Assembly: GCA_014960805.1 (NCBI GenBank)
Contig: CP063163.1
Location: 1,816,001-1,880,000, forward strand
Direction: 5' to 3'
Length of the DNA stretch: 64,000 bases
Source: Cytobacillus suaedae
Lineage (GTDB): Bacteria; Bacillota; Bacilli; Bacillales; Bacillaceae_L
In this document: positions 7,588 through 16,374 of the stretch, one piece after another
Numbering within the stretch: position 1 is the first letter of the stretch
Layout of the letters: each line of letters begins with the position of its first letter
Notes under the pieces: generated by a model
Database searches by the model: none
Seen by the model: the letters and a program-made list of their open reading frames with translations, nothing else
Told to the model about the DNA's origin: nothing
Translations under genes and position numbers: made by a program

Positions 7588-9429
7588 ATGAAACTAGAAA
7601 CAGGATTTCTTTCAACGAATCATTCTTTTGTAAATGAAACAATAAATGATCATTCATTTGTGCATCTAGTATTATCTGTTAATTCAAGTGGTAAAGTTCT
7701 TTATATATCCTCAAACTGTGAGGAAATTCTAGGATTCTCTCAAAGTGAGTTAATTGGTTCATACATTAAAAGCGTTATCCATGAAGATGACCAATTTTTA
7801 GTGGAAAGTTATTTCTTTAATGAGACGACCCATGAACCCTGTACATTTAGGATGCTTCATAAGGATGGAACTTATTTATGGGTTAATAGTAAAATAGACC
7901 TAGTAAAAAAGACCTTAACAGATAAATCCAAAGAAATTTTATTCCAAATAATTGTAAATGATCAAGATACAGTCAGAAGTAAACCTACATTAGAACTTCT
8001 CTCGACTACTAATAAAGATCAGACTGAATTGCTTTTTACTAAGGAAGATTCATTTTCGTTGGTCGAGGTTACACCATACGCTATAATCCTAGCCGATAAG
8101 GGAAGAATTGTTTATGTTAATGAAGCAACGAGGAGATTGTTAGGTGCTAAAAAAATAGAAGATATTATTGGATTAGACATCTATCAGATCGCACTGGAAC
8201 CCTTTCATACTGTCATAGAGAAAAGATTAAAGTCAATTCATGATGGTTACACAGTTGGTGTTATTGAGGAAAAGTGGAAAAGATTAGACCAATCAATTAT
8301 TGATGTAGATGTACGGTTGTCTTCAGTAAGGTTACAAGGACAACTTTTTGAGTATTTTGTATTAGACGATATCTCTTCACGAAAAAACTTTCAAGGAATC
8401 CTCCAAAAAAGTAGAGAACGTTACCAAAACATTATTCATAACTCTATTGATACAATAGCAGTGGTATTTGACAATCGTTGGGTATTTATTAACGAATCTG
8501 GTGTGAAAATGTTCGAGTCTGGAAGTTACACAGAGATGCTAGGAACAAGTATTTATAAATATCTCCACTCAGATGAGCATTCAAAAGTTGATGAATTGAT
8601 CGGGTCTGTACTCTCGGAAAAGAAAGAAAGGAAGAGTAAACAAACTTGGTATACAGCTTCTGGTAAAGAACTTTACTCTGAGCAAATATTCATTCCTACA
8701 ACATATTTTGGTGAGCCTGCCATTCAAGTAATCATTAGGGATATTACAGAGCGAAAGCAAGCAGAAGAATTAATGCTCAAGTCTGAAAAGCTTTCAATAG
8801 CAGGACAGTTAGCAGCAGGAATTGCACATGAAATAAGAAACCCATTAACAGCTATAAAAGGCTTTTTCCACCTTATAAAAACGGATCAGCAACAACAATA
8901 TTTTGATATAGTAGAATCAGAATTAAATCGGATTGAAGCCATCTTAAGTGAGCTGTTGGTTTTATCAAAGCCTACAGAAATAAGGTTTAAGAGGACAAAT
9001 ATTGAATTACTTATTCAAGATGTAATGACACTACTTGAAACACAAGCAATTATGAACAATATTCAATTAAAATCGTCCTTTATGAAAACAGAATCTACTA
9101 TAATGTGTGATGAAAACCAAATAAAGCAAGTATTTATTAATCTTATTAAGAATGCGCTTGATGCGATGCCTAATGGTGGAGTCATTACTATCTCGACTGA
9201 AGTGTTGGATAACCAGATAAGGATTTCTGTTAAGGATGAAGGTGTTGGAATTCCAGAACACATTGTAAAACGTATTGGGGAACCTTTTTACACGACAAAA
9301 GAAAAAGGTACAGGTTTAGGACTTATGGTTAGTTTTAAAATTATTGAAAATCACCAGGGAACGATTACAATTTTTAGTGAGATGAATAAAGGTACTACCA
9401 TAACAGTTGCTTTACCACTTGAAGACTAA
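7588..9429 (+). CDS. PAS-domain sensor histidine kinase, KinA/KinE-like
   Basis: This 613-residue soluble kinase has no membrane segments. Three PAS domains occupy roughly residues 25-125, 147-265 and 272-390. They are followed by a HisKA domain with the phospho-acceptor His near 414 (GIAHEIRNPLTAIKGF) and a HATPase with N-box NLIKNALDAMP (about 517), DEGVGIP (about 550) and GTGLGL (about 574). The sequence around the His is of the type that feeds the Spo0F phosphorelay. No response regulator gene is adjacent, so it is an orphan kinase and probably a sporulation or biofilm input; that role is inferred. AAGGGGGGAT lies 12-13 bases before ATG, a long spacing. Confidence 0.88.
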   Translation: MKLETGFLSTNHSFVNETINDHSFVHLVLSVNSSGKVLYISSNCEEILGFSQSELIGSYIKSVIHEDDQFLVESYFFNETTHEPCTFRMLHKDGTYLWVNSKIDLVKKTLTDKSKEILFQIIVNDQDTVRSKPTLELLSTTNKDQTELLFTKEDSFSLVEVTPYAIILADKGRIVYVNEATRRLLGAKKIEDIIGLDIYQIALEPFHTVIEKRLKSIHDGYTVGVIEEKWKRLDQSIIDVDVRLSSVRLQGQLFEYFVLDDISSRKNFQGILQKSRERYQNIIHNSIDTIAVVFDNRWVFINESGVKMFESGSYTEMLGTSIYKYLHSDEHSKVDELIGSVLSEKKERKSKQTWYTASGKELYSEQIFIPTTYFGEPAIQVIIRDITERKQAEELMLKSEKLSIAGQLAAGIAHEIRNPLTAIKGFFHLIKTDQQQQYFDIVESELNRIEAILSELLVLSKPTEIRFKRTNIELLIQDVMTLLETQAIMNNIQLKSSFMKTESTIMCDENQIKQVFINLIKNALDAMPNGGVITISTEVLDNQIRISVKDEGVGIPEHIVKRIGEPFYTTKEKGTGLGLMVSFKIIENHQGTITIFSEMNKGTTITVALPLED

Positions 9430-9493
9430 CTTAAATGTTGTTCGGTAACTATTTCTTCCTAACAGAATGGTGTTATTTACGCTGAATCTTGAC

Positions 9494-9700
9494 CGTTCCT
9501 TTCCGCTGCAGGCACTTGCTTTCCGCGGGGAATTATGAAAAAGCCCAAATGCCGGCTTTTTCATGGGCAAATTCCCATCGGGGAGGAAAAGGAAGGTTAT
9601 TTTCACTGCCGTGAAAAAACCCACTCCTCGACGTTCCGTCTGTGGGGTCTCGACCTTTCCTCTATTTCTGAGCAGGAGTCAAGTGCCTTTCGCTTCAATC
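9494..9700. repeat. dispersed hairpin repeat, long form
   Basis: The element is bounded by TTTCCGCTGCAGGCACTTG on the left and CAAGTGCC (9680-9687) followed by a diverged arm on the right. GGCACTTG (9511-9518) inverts to CAAGTGCC. Nested inside are a GCCGGCTTTTTC hairpin, a GAAGGTTATTTTCAC segment and the GACGTTCCGTCTG/GGGGTCTCGAC core. Related copies are at 12.2, 39.5, 43.6 and 53.0 kb. It fills most of the 361-base gap between the PAS kinase and patA, and the reading frames over it are not genes. Confidence 0.85.
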
Positions 9701-9749
9701 CACTCAGCATCCTTGAACATATTATTTCAACATTAAACTACGATATATA

Positions 9750-9779
9750 CAAGAAAAAGCCATGAATTTAATCATGGCT
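9750..9779 (-). terminator. terminator of patA
   Basis: Read on the minus strand, AGCCATGA (9779-9772) pairs with TCATGGCT (9765-9758) around a six-base loop and is followed by TTTTTCTTG. It lies 12 bases after the patA stop codon. Confidence 0.8.
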
Positions 9780-9790
9780 CTTGTTGTTTC

Positions 9791-10942
9791 TTAGGAATGT
9801 GACTTAACAAATGTTTCTAATCGGTCTAGTGCTTTTTCTAGTGTTTCCATAGAGTAGGCATAGGATAACCGAACATAGCCTTCACCGTAGTGTGAGAAGG
9901 CACTTCCTGGTACAACGGCTATTCCAGCTTCTTTTACAAGCTTCATAGCTAGATCGAATGATGTCATTCCAAATTTTTCAATAGACGGGAAGAGATAGAA
10001 GGCTCCATTTGGTTTAACCACTTCAATATCCATAGCTACAAGGCGATTGTATACATAATCAAGACGCTTCATATATTCAAGCCTCATAGGTAAGGCATCA
10101 TCTACTCCGTTTGTTAATGCTTCGATAGCAGCTTGCTGACTTATTGAGGAAGCGCAGGAAACATTGTATTGGTGGACCTTTAACATATGACGTGTTAGCC
10201 ATTCAGGTGCAAAAACAAATCCAATTCGCCAACCGGTCATTGAGTGAGATTTTGATAACCCATTAATTACGATGGTTTGCTCCCTCAGTAGGTTGGAGAT
10301 TGAATGATGTTTTCCTTCAAAGACTAATTCACTATAAATTTCATCAGATAATATAAAAATATCTCTTCCTTTTAAAAGAGTAGCAATGTCACTAAGTTCT
10401 TTCTCGGATAATGTAACACCCGTTGGATTTGAAGGATATGGTAAAACTACACATCGTGTATTTGCCGTTAGGTGCTTTTCAATTATTTCAGCTGTTAAAC
10501 GGAAGCCATTTTCTCGTGTGTCAGCGTAAACAGGAACTGCCCCACAGAGCGTAATAAGTGGCTCATAACCTGGGTAGACAGGGCCTGGTAAAATGACTTC
10601 AGATCCTTTTTCAAGAATGGTCCTAAAAACGATATCAATTGCTTGGCTGGCACCTGTTGTAGTAATGACCTCGGTTTCTGGTTTATAGACTAGGTTGTAC
10701 TTTTTTTCAAGAAATTGACAAGCTGCGGTTCTTAATTCTATGTAGCCAGCATTATGAGTATAGGTAGTAAAATTTTTTTCAATGGCTGTAATACCAGCTG
10801 ATTTTACATGGTTTGGTGTATGAAAGTCTGGTTGGCCGATTGTTAAAGAAATAACATCTTTATAATCTGATACCATATTAAAAAATTTACGGATCCCTGA
10901 GATCTCAATTGATTGTACATTTTTATTTATTAGGTGCTCCAC
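9791..10942 (-). CDS. patA: aminotransferase A
   Basis: This 383-residue class I/II PLP-dependent aminotransferase closely matches Bacillus PatA, which acts on N-acetyl-LL-diaminopimelate in lysine biosynthesis. SLTIGQPDFHTP is near residue 30, PYPSNPTGVTLSEKEL is mid-protein, and SKSHSMTGWRIGF carries the PLP lysine at about 231. The GTG at 10942 is chosen because GGAAGGATGA lies 8 bases upstream and the resulting N-terminus (VEHLINK) matches the family start; the upstream ATG at 10954 would abut its ribosome site. The downstream pathway genes dapH and ykuR lie 38 kb away in this window. In B. subtilis patA sits next to cheV; here 6.8 kb of other genes intervene. Confidence 0.93.
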   Translation of the reverse strand: MEHLINKNVQSIEISGIRKFFNMVSDYKDVISLTIGQPDFHTPNHVKSAGITAIEKNFTTYTHNAGYIELRTAACQFLEKKYNLVYKPETEVITTTGASQAIDIVFRTILEKGSEVILPGPVYPGYEPLITLCGAVPVYADTRENGFRLTAEIIEKHLTANTRCVVLPYPSNPTGVTLSEKELSDIATLLKGRDIFILSDEIYSELVFEGKHHSISNLLREQTIVINGLSKSHSMTGWRIGFVFAPEWLTRHMLKVHQYNVSCASSISQQAAIEALTNGVDDALPMRLEYMKRLDYVYNRLVAMDIEVVKPNGAFYLFPSIEKFGMTSFDLAMKLVKEAGIAVVPGSAFSHYGEGYVRLSYAYSMETLEKALDRLETFVKSHS

Positions 10943-11093
10943 GAACTGATTCATCCTTCCAATTAAGAAATGCAATATTAACCTATTTTATCGTAAATGA
11001 TCAATAAACACCATTCTATCTATCTGAAAATTATAACTCTCTAGGATTATCCTATGTTATGATACTAGAAAAGGGAAAATATGGGGGGATTAG

Positions 11094-11468
11094 ATGTTTG
11101 ACAGTGGTTTTGGCGGCCCACCAACTTGGATGAGTGCTTTTGGAACGATCATTTTCCTTATCGTAATAGGTGGATTTATCTATGTTATTGGAAAAGGGTT
11201 AATGACATGGTCATCAAATAATGCTGCTACACCAGTTTCTACTTTTGCAAAGGTCTTATCAAAGCGTACACAGGTATATGGTGGAAGCGGTGAATCAAGG
11301 GCAAGAACTGCGTACTTTATTACGTTTGAATTAGGTAGTGGAGAAAGAGTAGAACTACAAGTAAAACCCAAGGATTCAGGCCTAATCGTCGAAGGGGATA
11401 AAGGCACTCTTATGTACCAGGGAACTCGCTTTAATGGATTCTCTAGAAAGGTAACAAATAACGAATAG
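11094..11468 (+). CDS. DUF2500 membrane protein
   Basis: This 124-residue protein has one N-terminal membrane helix (about residues 16-36, FGTIIFLIVIGGFIYVIG) and a beta-rich DUF2500 domain outside it. Recognisable family segments are TYFITFELGSGERVEL-like strands near residue 75 and the closing GTLMYQGTRFNGFSR-type strand. The function of the family is unknown. The start ATG lies 7 bases after a G-rich ribosome site. It is divergent from patA and is followed by kynB after 28 bases, so the two may be co-transcribed. Confidence 0.8.
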   Translation: MFDSGFGGPPTWMSAFGTIIFLIVIGGFIYVIGKGLMTWSSNNAATPVSTFAKVLSKRTQVYGGSGESRARTAYFITFELGSGERVELQVKPKDSGLIVEGDKGTLMYQGTRFNGFSRKVTNNE

Positions 11469-11496
11469 CCAAGTAATTTTAGTAGGGGTTGAAGAA

Positions 11497-12117
11497 ATGA
11501 AAATTATTGATATTTCTCAGGTATTACATAATGACATACCAGTTTGGCCAGGGGATACTCCATTTTCTTTTGAATTAAGCTGGACTAAAGAGGCTTCAGG
11601 TTCCGTGAATGTTGGTAAAATAGAGATGAGCGCTCATACGGGTACTCACATTGATGCACCTTTTCACTTTGATAACGAGGGTAAAAAAGTAATAGAACTA
11701 GATTTAGAACTTTATATAGGGCCAGCATTAGTAGTAGAGAAAAAGAATATTGAAATGCTTTCTCCTGAACACTTTAATGATGTTAATTTTGAGGGAGTCT
11801 CTAGGATTTTAATTAAAACTGGATCGTGGATTGATCAAAGTCTATTTCCTTCATCCATTCCATCCCTATCTCCAGATCTTGCGCCATTTTTAGCAAAGAA
11901 GGGGATAAAATTAATTGGAGTAGATGTTCCTTCGGTAGATATGCTAGATAGCAAAGAGTTACCAGCACACCATAGTTTATTAGAAAACGATATTCACATC
12001 CTAGAAGGTATTGTATTAGATTCCGTAAAAGAAGGGATCTATGAATTAGTAGCTCTTCCTCTTCCAATAAAAGAAGCTGACGGAAGTCCAGTCCGAGCAG
12101 TCTTAATCGAGCGATAA
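11497..12117 (+). CDS. kynB: kynurenine formamidase / cyclase family hydrolase
   Basis: This 206-residue metal-dependent hydrolase has the family signature HTGTHIDAPFHF at residues 47-58, whose His and Asp residues bind the metal, and the GVDVPSVD segment near residue 148. KynB converts N-formylkynurenine to kynurenine and formate in tryptophan breakdown. No kynA or kynU gene is nearby, so a different cyclic or formyl substrate is possible and the gene symbol is tentative. The ribosome site AGGGGTTGAAG precedes ATG. Confidence 0.75.
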   Translation: MKIIDISQVLHNDIPVWPGDTPFSFELSWTKEASGSVNVGKIEMSAHTGTHIDAPFHFDNEGKKVIELDLELYIGPALVVEKKNIEMLSPEHFNDVNFEGVSRILIKTGSWIDQSLFPSSIPSLSPDLAPFLAKKGIKLIGVDVPSVDMLDSKELPAHHSLLENDIHILEGIVLDSVKEGIYELVALPLPIKEADGSPVRAVLIER

Positions 12118-12231
12118 GTTTGTAGATTTAGTCCAAACTTTAAAAGAAGGGTAAGAGGTATAAAATAGAATAATTTTTTATAAAACTTTATTCATTTGTT
12201 TAATACTTCTTAAATATAAAGTAGTGAGTTG

Positions 12232-12405
12232 ATTGGAGGGGAAGGCACTTGACTCCTGCTCAGAAGTAGAGGAAAGGTCGAGACCCCGCAGACCGAAGGT
12301 TGAGGAGGCTCGACTTCCTTCCCGATGGGAATTCGCTCTTGAAAAAGCCGGCAGTTTGGCTTTTTCATAATTCCCCGCTGAAAGCAAGTGCCTGGACCGG
12401 AAATC
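12232..12405. repeat. dispersed hairpin repeat, inverted orientation
   Basis: GGCACTTG (12244-12251) and CAAGTGCC (12385-12392) bound the element. In this copy the ACTCCTGC side comes first and the AAAAAGCCGGCA hairpin and CCCCGCTGAAAGC side last, so it is inverted relative to the 9.5-kb copy. With the terminator that follows, it fills the 403-base gap after kynB. Confidence 0.85.
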
Positions 12406-12468
12406 AACGGACCTTATTACTTTTACAATTCCAAATAATAAATTTAATAAACATCCTAAAAATTGTGA

Positions 12469-12517
12469 GGGCTGTCCAAAAAGTCATGTAATTTTGACTT
12501 TTTGGACAGCCCTTTGT
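12469..12517. terminator. bidirectional terminator, 18-bp perfect stem
   Basis: GGGCTGTCCAAAAAGTCA (12469-12486) pairs perfectly with 12495-12512 around an 8-base loop, with TTTGTT on the plus side. It can serve the minus-strand IDEAL genes that end at 12521 and any plus-strand readthrough. Confidence 0.85.
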
Positions 12518-12520
12518 TAT

Positions 12521-12769
12521 TTATCTATTATCTTGTAAAAGCTTGTTATATTTTAGACTTACCTCTGCAAATAGTTGTTTATCATTTTTATCAAGCGCAT
12601 TATTAATTGACTCCTGCAATCTTTGTAAGTTAAAACGATAACATAATTCATCTAAAACCATACCCGCATATTGCTCAAACATGAATCGGTCAGCTTCCGT
12701 AAGATTATAACTTATATATTTCTTTTCATTGTTTTTTATTAGCACATATTTTCTTTTACACGTTTTCAT
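12521..12769 (-). CDS. IDEAL-domain small protein
   Basis: This 82-residue protein carries an IDEAL motif in its C-terminal third (INNALDKNDKQLFAEVSLKY, about 57-76), a short helical hairpin found in several small Bacillus proteins such as YpiB. The N-terminal half is basic. IDEAL domains are thought to mediate protein-protein contacts; no reaction is known. It is the second of two adjacent IDEAL genes, beginning 9 bases after its neighbour ends, so the pair is probably one transcript. Confidence 0.7.
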   Translation of the reverse strand: MKTCKRKYVLIKNNEKKYISYNLTEADRFMFEQYAGMVLDELCYRFNLQRLQESINNALDKNDKQLFAEVSLKYNKLLQDNR

Positions 12770-12778
12770 GATAACCCC

Positions 12779-13012
12779 CTATAGTAAATAATTGTACTGA
12801 GATAAAAGCATCGAATACTTTTTTGAAAGTTCCATAAAAAGGACTTCATCTCTGTTAACAAGGGTATGATCAATTTGTTCCATTAGTTTTGTTTGCTTAA
12901 AGGAGAACAGTGATTGATTAATAACCAAATCAGCTTCCTTTTCAAACATTGTAGATTCGCTGTTATTAGAAGTAATAATAAGTAATTCATTCTTTTGCCC
13001 GTTTTGGTTCAT
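12779..13012 (-). CDS. IDEAL-domain small protein
   Basis: This 77-residue protein has an IDEAL motif near its C-terminus (QIDHTLVNRDEVLFMELSKK, about 45-64). It follows a strong AGGAGG ribosome site on the minus strand. It is similar in layout to the gene just downstream at 12521-12769, which suggests an old tandem duplication with strong divergence. A role as a small adaptor is inferred from the domain only. Confidence 0.7.
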   Translation of the reverse strand: MNQNGQKNELLIITSNNSESTMFEKEADLVINQSLFSFKQTKLMEQIDHTLVNRDEVLFMELSKKYSMLLSQYNYLL

Positions 13013-13148
13013 CTTTAATCACTCCTCCTATCGTTTCTACTATTATTAACTGAAACGAAGAAAAAGTAAAGTATTTTTCTAAAAATTTAGATATATCTGA
13101 TAATGTAATTTTTACCTATCTAAAAGTAGTTATTTATTAAGTCCACTA

Positions 13149-13550
13149 CTATTCTGAAGAAGCAACTAATTCGACTTTAATTCTGTCAGGGTCTTCAAAA
13201 AAAACTGCGTAGTAATCTGGACCGCCAGCAAAAGGGTGCCTATCTTTATATAATAACGGAATGTTCTTGCTCATTAATTTTTCTGTAATCTTGTTTACCT
13301 CTTCTCTTGTATCAAGATGAAAAGCTAAATGATTTAATCCGACCCGACAGCGATGGTAAGCAATGTCATTAAATCGTTCTTCAACTTTAACAAAAACAAG
13401 ATAGGTATCTCCAAGCTTCCAACTAAATCCCTTGTCCCATTTTTGGTAAGGTTCGTACCCTAATTCAGATAATAACCAGGTCCAGAACACTTTTGATTTT
13501 TCTAGATTTGAAACATAAAGCTCAATGTGATGGATGATTCCCTTTTTCAT
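13149..13550 (-). CDS. VOC family (glyoxalase-like) protein
   Basis: This 133-residue protein has the vicinal-oxygen-chelate fold: a HHIELYVSNLEKSKVFW start, a central GLNHLAFHLDTREEV strand and an FFEDPDRIKVELV end with the conserved Glu. His-8, His-77 and Glu-127 (approximate) could form the metal site. Family members include glyoxalase I, fosfomycin-resistance thiol transferases and dioxygenases; the sequence does not distinguish them. A GGAGAG ribosome site precedes the ATG. Confidence 0.75.
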   Translation of the reverse strand: MKKGIIHHIELYVSNLEKSKVFWTWLLSELGYEPYQKWDKGFSWKLGDTYLVFVKVEERFNDIAYHRCRVGLNHLAFHLDTREEVNKITEKLMSKNIPLLYKDRHPFAGGPDYYAVFFEDPDRIKVELVASSE

Positions 13551-13658
13551 AATAACTCTCCATTCTTCGTTTTTGATAAGTTTAATTTTAATGGATTATC
13601 TGGACTAATGTCATCATAAGATAGAATGATAATTAACTAACTGAGGGAGGTTACGTTC

Positions 13659-14918
13659 ATGTATCATTACCCAAATCACTATCAACCATATCCTCAACAA
13701 TACACTTATGGCTCTTATTCATATTATTATCAGCAACCACCCAATCGATCAAATAATTCAGCCTATTCTCAAGAATATATTAGACAACAGCAAGACACGT
13801 TTAGAAGGGTTTGGAATGCCATTAAGAGTGAGGTAGAGCCGATATTTAAAAGATTTCAAGAGTATAATATTGATCGAAGGTTTTTACGTTTTCTTTTCAG
13901 ACAGGTAGTTCAATTTCTAATTGTCACCCAGAACCAGTATACAGGTTCCATAAAACAACGAGTTAATCAAGCATATAATGCGTTAAGAAACCAGCTAGGC
14001 TGGCTATTTAACGTGTTACAAGCTTATAATCTTCCAGTTCAAGAATTTGAGAAAGCAATAAAGGATCTTATTCGATTAGTTCTCTTAAATCTAGACTACC
14101 AGCCTGAAAAGGACTGGAGTGAATGGGAGGATTTAGGTGGTGTACTAACATCTGGTCCTACCGCTTCATCATGGGGAAGGAACCGAATTGATGTTTTTGT
14201 TAGGGGTAAAAATAGACAGCTATATCATAAATGGTGGGACGGTACTAAGTGGAATGACTGGGAAGGGCTAGGAGGCACCTTAACATCTGCACCGGCAGCC
14301 GTTTCATGGGGAAACAATCGCGTAGATGTATTTGCAAGAGGTACAAATCAACAGCTAATCCATAAATATTGGAATGGATCTAGTTGGAGTGCTTGGGAAG
14401 ACCTGGGAGGAACACTAACCTCATCGCCAGCAGTATCGTCTAGAGGTGAGAATCGGTTAGATGTTTTTGTACGGGGTTCAAATAAAAGGCTATATCAGAA
14501 GGTTTGGGATGGAACGAGATGGGGAGATTGGATTGACTTAGGCGGGGAATTAACTTCAGCTCCTGCTGCCATTTCTTGGGGAGCAAACCGAGTGGATGTT
14601 TTTGCGAGAGGTCAAAATCGAGAATTGTATCATAAGTATTGGGATGGAAATCAATGGTCCGGTTGGGAAAGCCTGGGAGGAACCTTAACTTCAAGTCCGA
14701 GTGTCGCTTCTTGGGGTCCAAACCGCTTAGATGTTTTTGTTAAGGGAACGGATGAACATATTTATACTATCAATTGGGATAAAACTAAATGGAGTGACTG
14801 GGAGAGAATCGGAAATAGTGTTACATCTGAACCAGCAGCTGTTTCATGGGGAAAAGGAAGAATAGATCTGTTTGCAAAAGGGCCAGAAGATCAACTTCTT
14901 CATAAATGGAAAGAATAA
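13659..14918 (+). CDS. PLL-like beta-propeller (lectin-type) repeat protein
   Basis: This 419-residue protein has three parts. Residues 1-45 are rich in Tyr, Pro and Gln. Residues 46-150 are helical. Six tandem 45-residue repeats run from Trp-153 to the C-terminus, each with the pattern W-x-x-W-x-x-LGG-x-LTS-x-P followed by SWG-x-N-R-x-DVF-x-RG and LYHK-x-W-DG. This is the DUF346/PLL fold, a propeller that binds fucose or other sugars in Photorhabdus lectins. There is no signal peptide. The Tyr-rich head recalls spore-coat or surface proteins, but location is not proven. A GGGAGG ribosome site and its own terminator mark it as a single-gene unit. Confidence 0.85.
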   Translation: MYHYPNHYQPYPQQYTYGSYSYYYQQPPNRSNNSAYSQEYIRQQQDTFRRVWNAIKSEVEPIFKRFQEYNIDRRFLRFLFRQVVQFLIVTQNQYTGSIKQRVNQAYNALRNQLGWLFNVLQAYNLPVQEFEKAIKDLIRLVLLNLDYQPEKDWSEWEDLGGVLTSGPTASSWGRNRIDVFVRGKNRQLYHKWWDGTKWNDWEGLGGTLTSAPAAVSWGNNRVDVFARGTNQQLIHKYWNGSSWSAWEDLGGTLTSSPAVSSRGENRLDVFVRGSNKRLYQKVWDGTRWGDWIDLGGELTSAPAAISWGANRVDVFARGQNRELYHKYWDGNQWSGWESLGGTLTSSPSVASWGPNRLDVFVKGTDEHIYTINWDKTKWSDWERIGNSVTSEPAAVSWGKGRIDLFAKGPEDQLLHKWKE

Positions 14919-14927
14919 GTCTGATAG

Positions 14928-14954
14928 GGAGACCATTGCGGTTTCCTTTTTTTT
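14928..14954 (+). terminator. terminator of the propeller gene
   Basis: GGAGACC (14928-14934) pairs with GGTTTCC (14940-14946), with one G-U pair, and is followed by eight T residues. Confidence 0.88.
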
Positions 14955-15043
14955 ACAATTTTTGTAGTTGGGTTAATTGGAAGTTCTATGCTAAAATAGC
15001 TTGTATGAGAATTAAAAGTTTTTAACAGCCCGGAGGGTAAAGA

Positions 15044-16297
15044 ATGCTATCTATATTAAAACCTCTAATTGTAAATATTACAATAATCTTCTCTCTGACC
15101 TTTAATGCAAATTTATTTTTTCCATTTAATAATAAAACGCCTATTACATATAAACAACAAATAATCTATGGACTAATAAGTGCATTTGCTGGGATATTAT
15201 GCATGTTTTATCCTATTGAAAGCCTAGGGGACACGAATTTTGATTTTAGAATGATACCAATCATGATTAGCACTTTATATGGTGGGTATCTATCGGGTCT
15301 CGTTTGTTTAGTGCTTGTATTGACTGTTAGATGTATAATCGGTGGCGATTATGTATTAATTGGTATTATTGTATCAATTCTACCTTTTATAGTTGCTGTT
15401 CTTTTAAGGGGATTTTATCATAGGTCTACAGCGAAAATGGCTGTGGGTGCGGTAGTTGTTGCTATTTACTGTTTATTCTATGTAATAATTCTTTATTATA
15501 CAGTTGACTTTTTAAATGTTTCCTTTTACATAGCTTATTTTACAGCCTTTCTTGCCACATATTTTGCACTGATATTTATCATAGAAAAGCTGATTATTGC
15601 TAATCAGCAATTTAAAGAAACCGTCTATTTGGACAAGCTTTCAATGATTAGTCAAATGGCTGCATCTATAGCTCATGAAATTAGAAACCCCATCACCACA
15701 GTAAGAGGTTTTATTCAATTTCTTCATAAAGACACCACTGACGAAAAACTTAAGCAGTTTGGACCACTTATTATTGAAGAATTAGACCGAACGAATAAGA
15801 TAATTACAAATTATTTAAAGCTAACTAAGCCTTCAGATTCTGAATTTTCAAAGGTTGAAATTGATACAGTAATTAAGGACTCCATCGAACTACTTCGCCC
15901 GCTAGGAATGTATGACAATGTAACCATACTGTACCAAGGGAGTGGGAATCATTATGTATATGCTGATGAACACCATTTAAAACAAGCCTTATTAAATGTC
16001 ATTAAGAATGGAATTGAAGCGATTGAAGATGGTGGTTACGTAAAAGTTACGAAGCGTCCTGGTGATGATAAAAATACCGTAGCCATTGAGATTGAGGATA
16101 ATGGTAAGGGTATGAATCAAAAGCAGCTAGAAACAATCGGGTTGCCTTATTTTACAACAAAATCGAAAGGTACAGGTCTTGGAAGTATGATTACAAACCG
16201 TCTTATTCGAGATATGAATGGGAAAGTTGAGTATGAGAGTAAACTGAACAAGGGAACAAAGGTTTTAATCATCCTACCAACAATTGATATGAAATAA
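15044..16297 (+). CDS. KinB-like sensor histidine kinase with 5TM-LYT domain
   Basis: This 417-residue kinase has an N-terminal half with about six hydrophobic helices (residues 5-185) of the 5TMR-LYT type, as in KinB and LytS, and no extracellular loop of size. A HisKA domain follows with His-211 (SIAHEIRNPITTVRGF) and a HATPase with NVIKNGIEAIE, DNGKGM and GTGLGS motifs. In B. subtilis KinB phosphorylates Spo0F to start sporulation and needs the lipoprotein KapB; no kapB is next to it here. It is an orphan gene without a partner regulator. GGAGGG precedes the ATG. Confidence 0.85.
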   Translation: MLSILKPLIVNITIIFSLTFNANLFFPFNNKTPITYKQQIIYGLISAFAGILCMFYPIESLGDTNFDFRMIPIMISTLYGGYLSGLVCLVLVLTVRCIIGGDYVLIGIIVSILPFIVAVLLRGFYHRSTAKMAVGAVVVAIYCLFYVIILYYTVDFLNVSFYIAYFTAFLATYFALIFIIEKLIIANQQFKETVYLDKLSMISQMAASIAHEIRNPITTVRGFIQFLHKDTTDEKLKQFGPLIIEELDRTNKIITNYLKLTKPSDSEFSKVEIDTVIKDSIELLRPLGMYDNVTILYQGSGNHYVYADEHHLKQALLNVIKNGIEAIEDGGYVKVTKRPGDDKNTVAIEIEDNGKGMNQKQLETIGLPYFTTKSKGTGLGSMITNRLIRDMNGKVEYESKLNKGTKVLIILPTIDMK

Positions 16298-16330
16298 TTT
16301 CTACATTAGTTATCCAAAGTCTATAAATTT

Positions 16331-16374
16331 CAAAAGTAAAACAGGTCTTTTTTTGAAGACCTGTTTTACTTTTG
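16331..16374. terminator. bidirectional terminator, 19-bp stem
   Basis: The 19 bases at 16331-16349 (CAAAAGTAAAACAGGTCTT) pair perfectly with 16356-16374. It serves the KinB-like gene on the plus strand and overlaps the stop codon of the convergent lipoprotein gene. Confidence 0.88.

Noticed and set aside
9412-9765. Reading frames of 70 and 76 codons over the 9.5-kb repeat
   Set aside because: They follow the repeat on either strand, recur over every copy of the element and lack ribosome sites.
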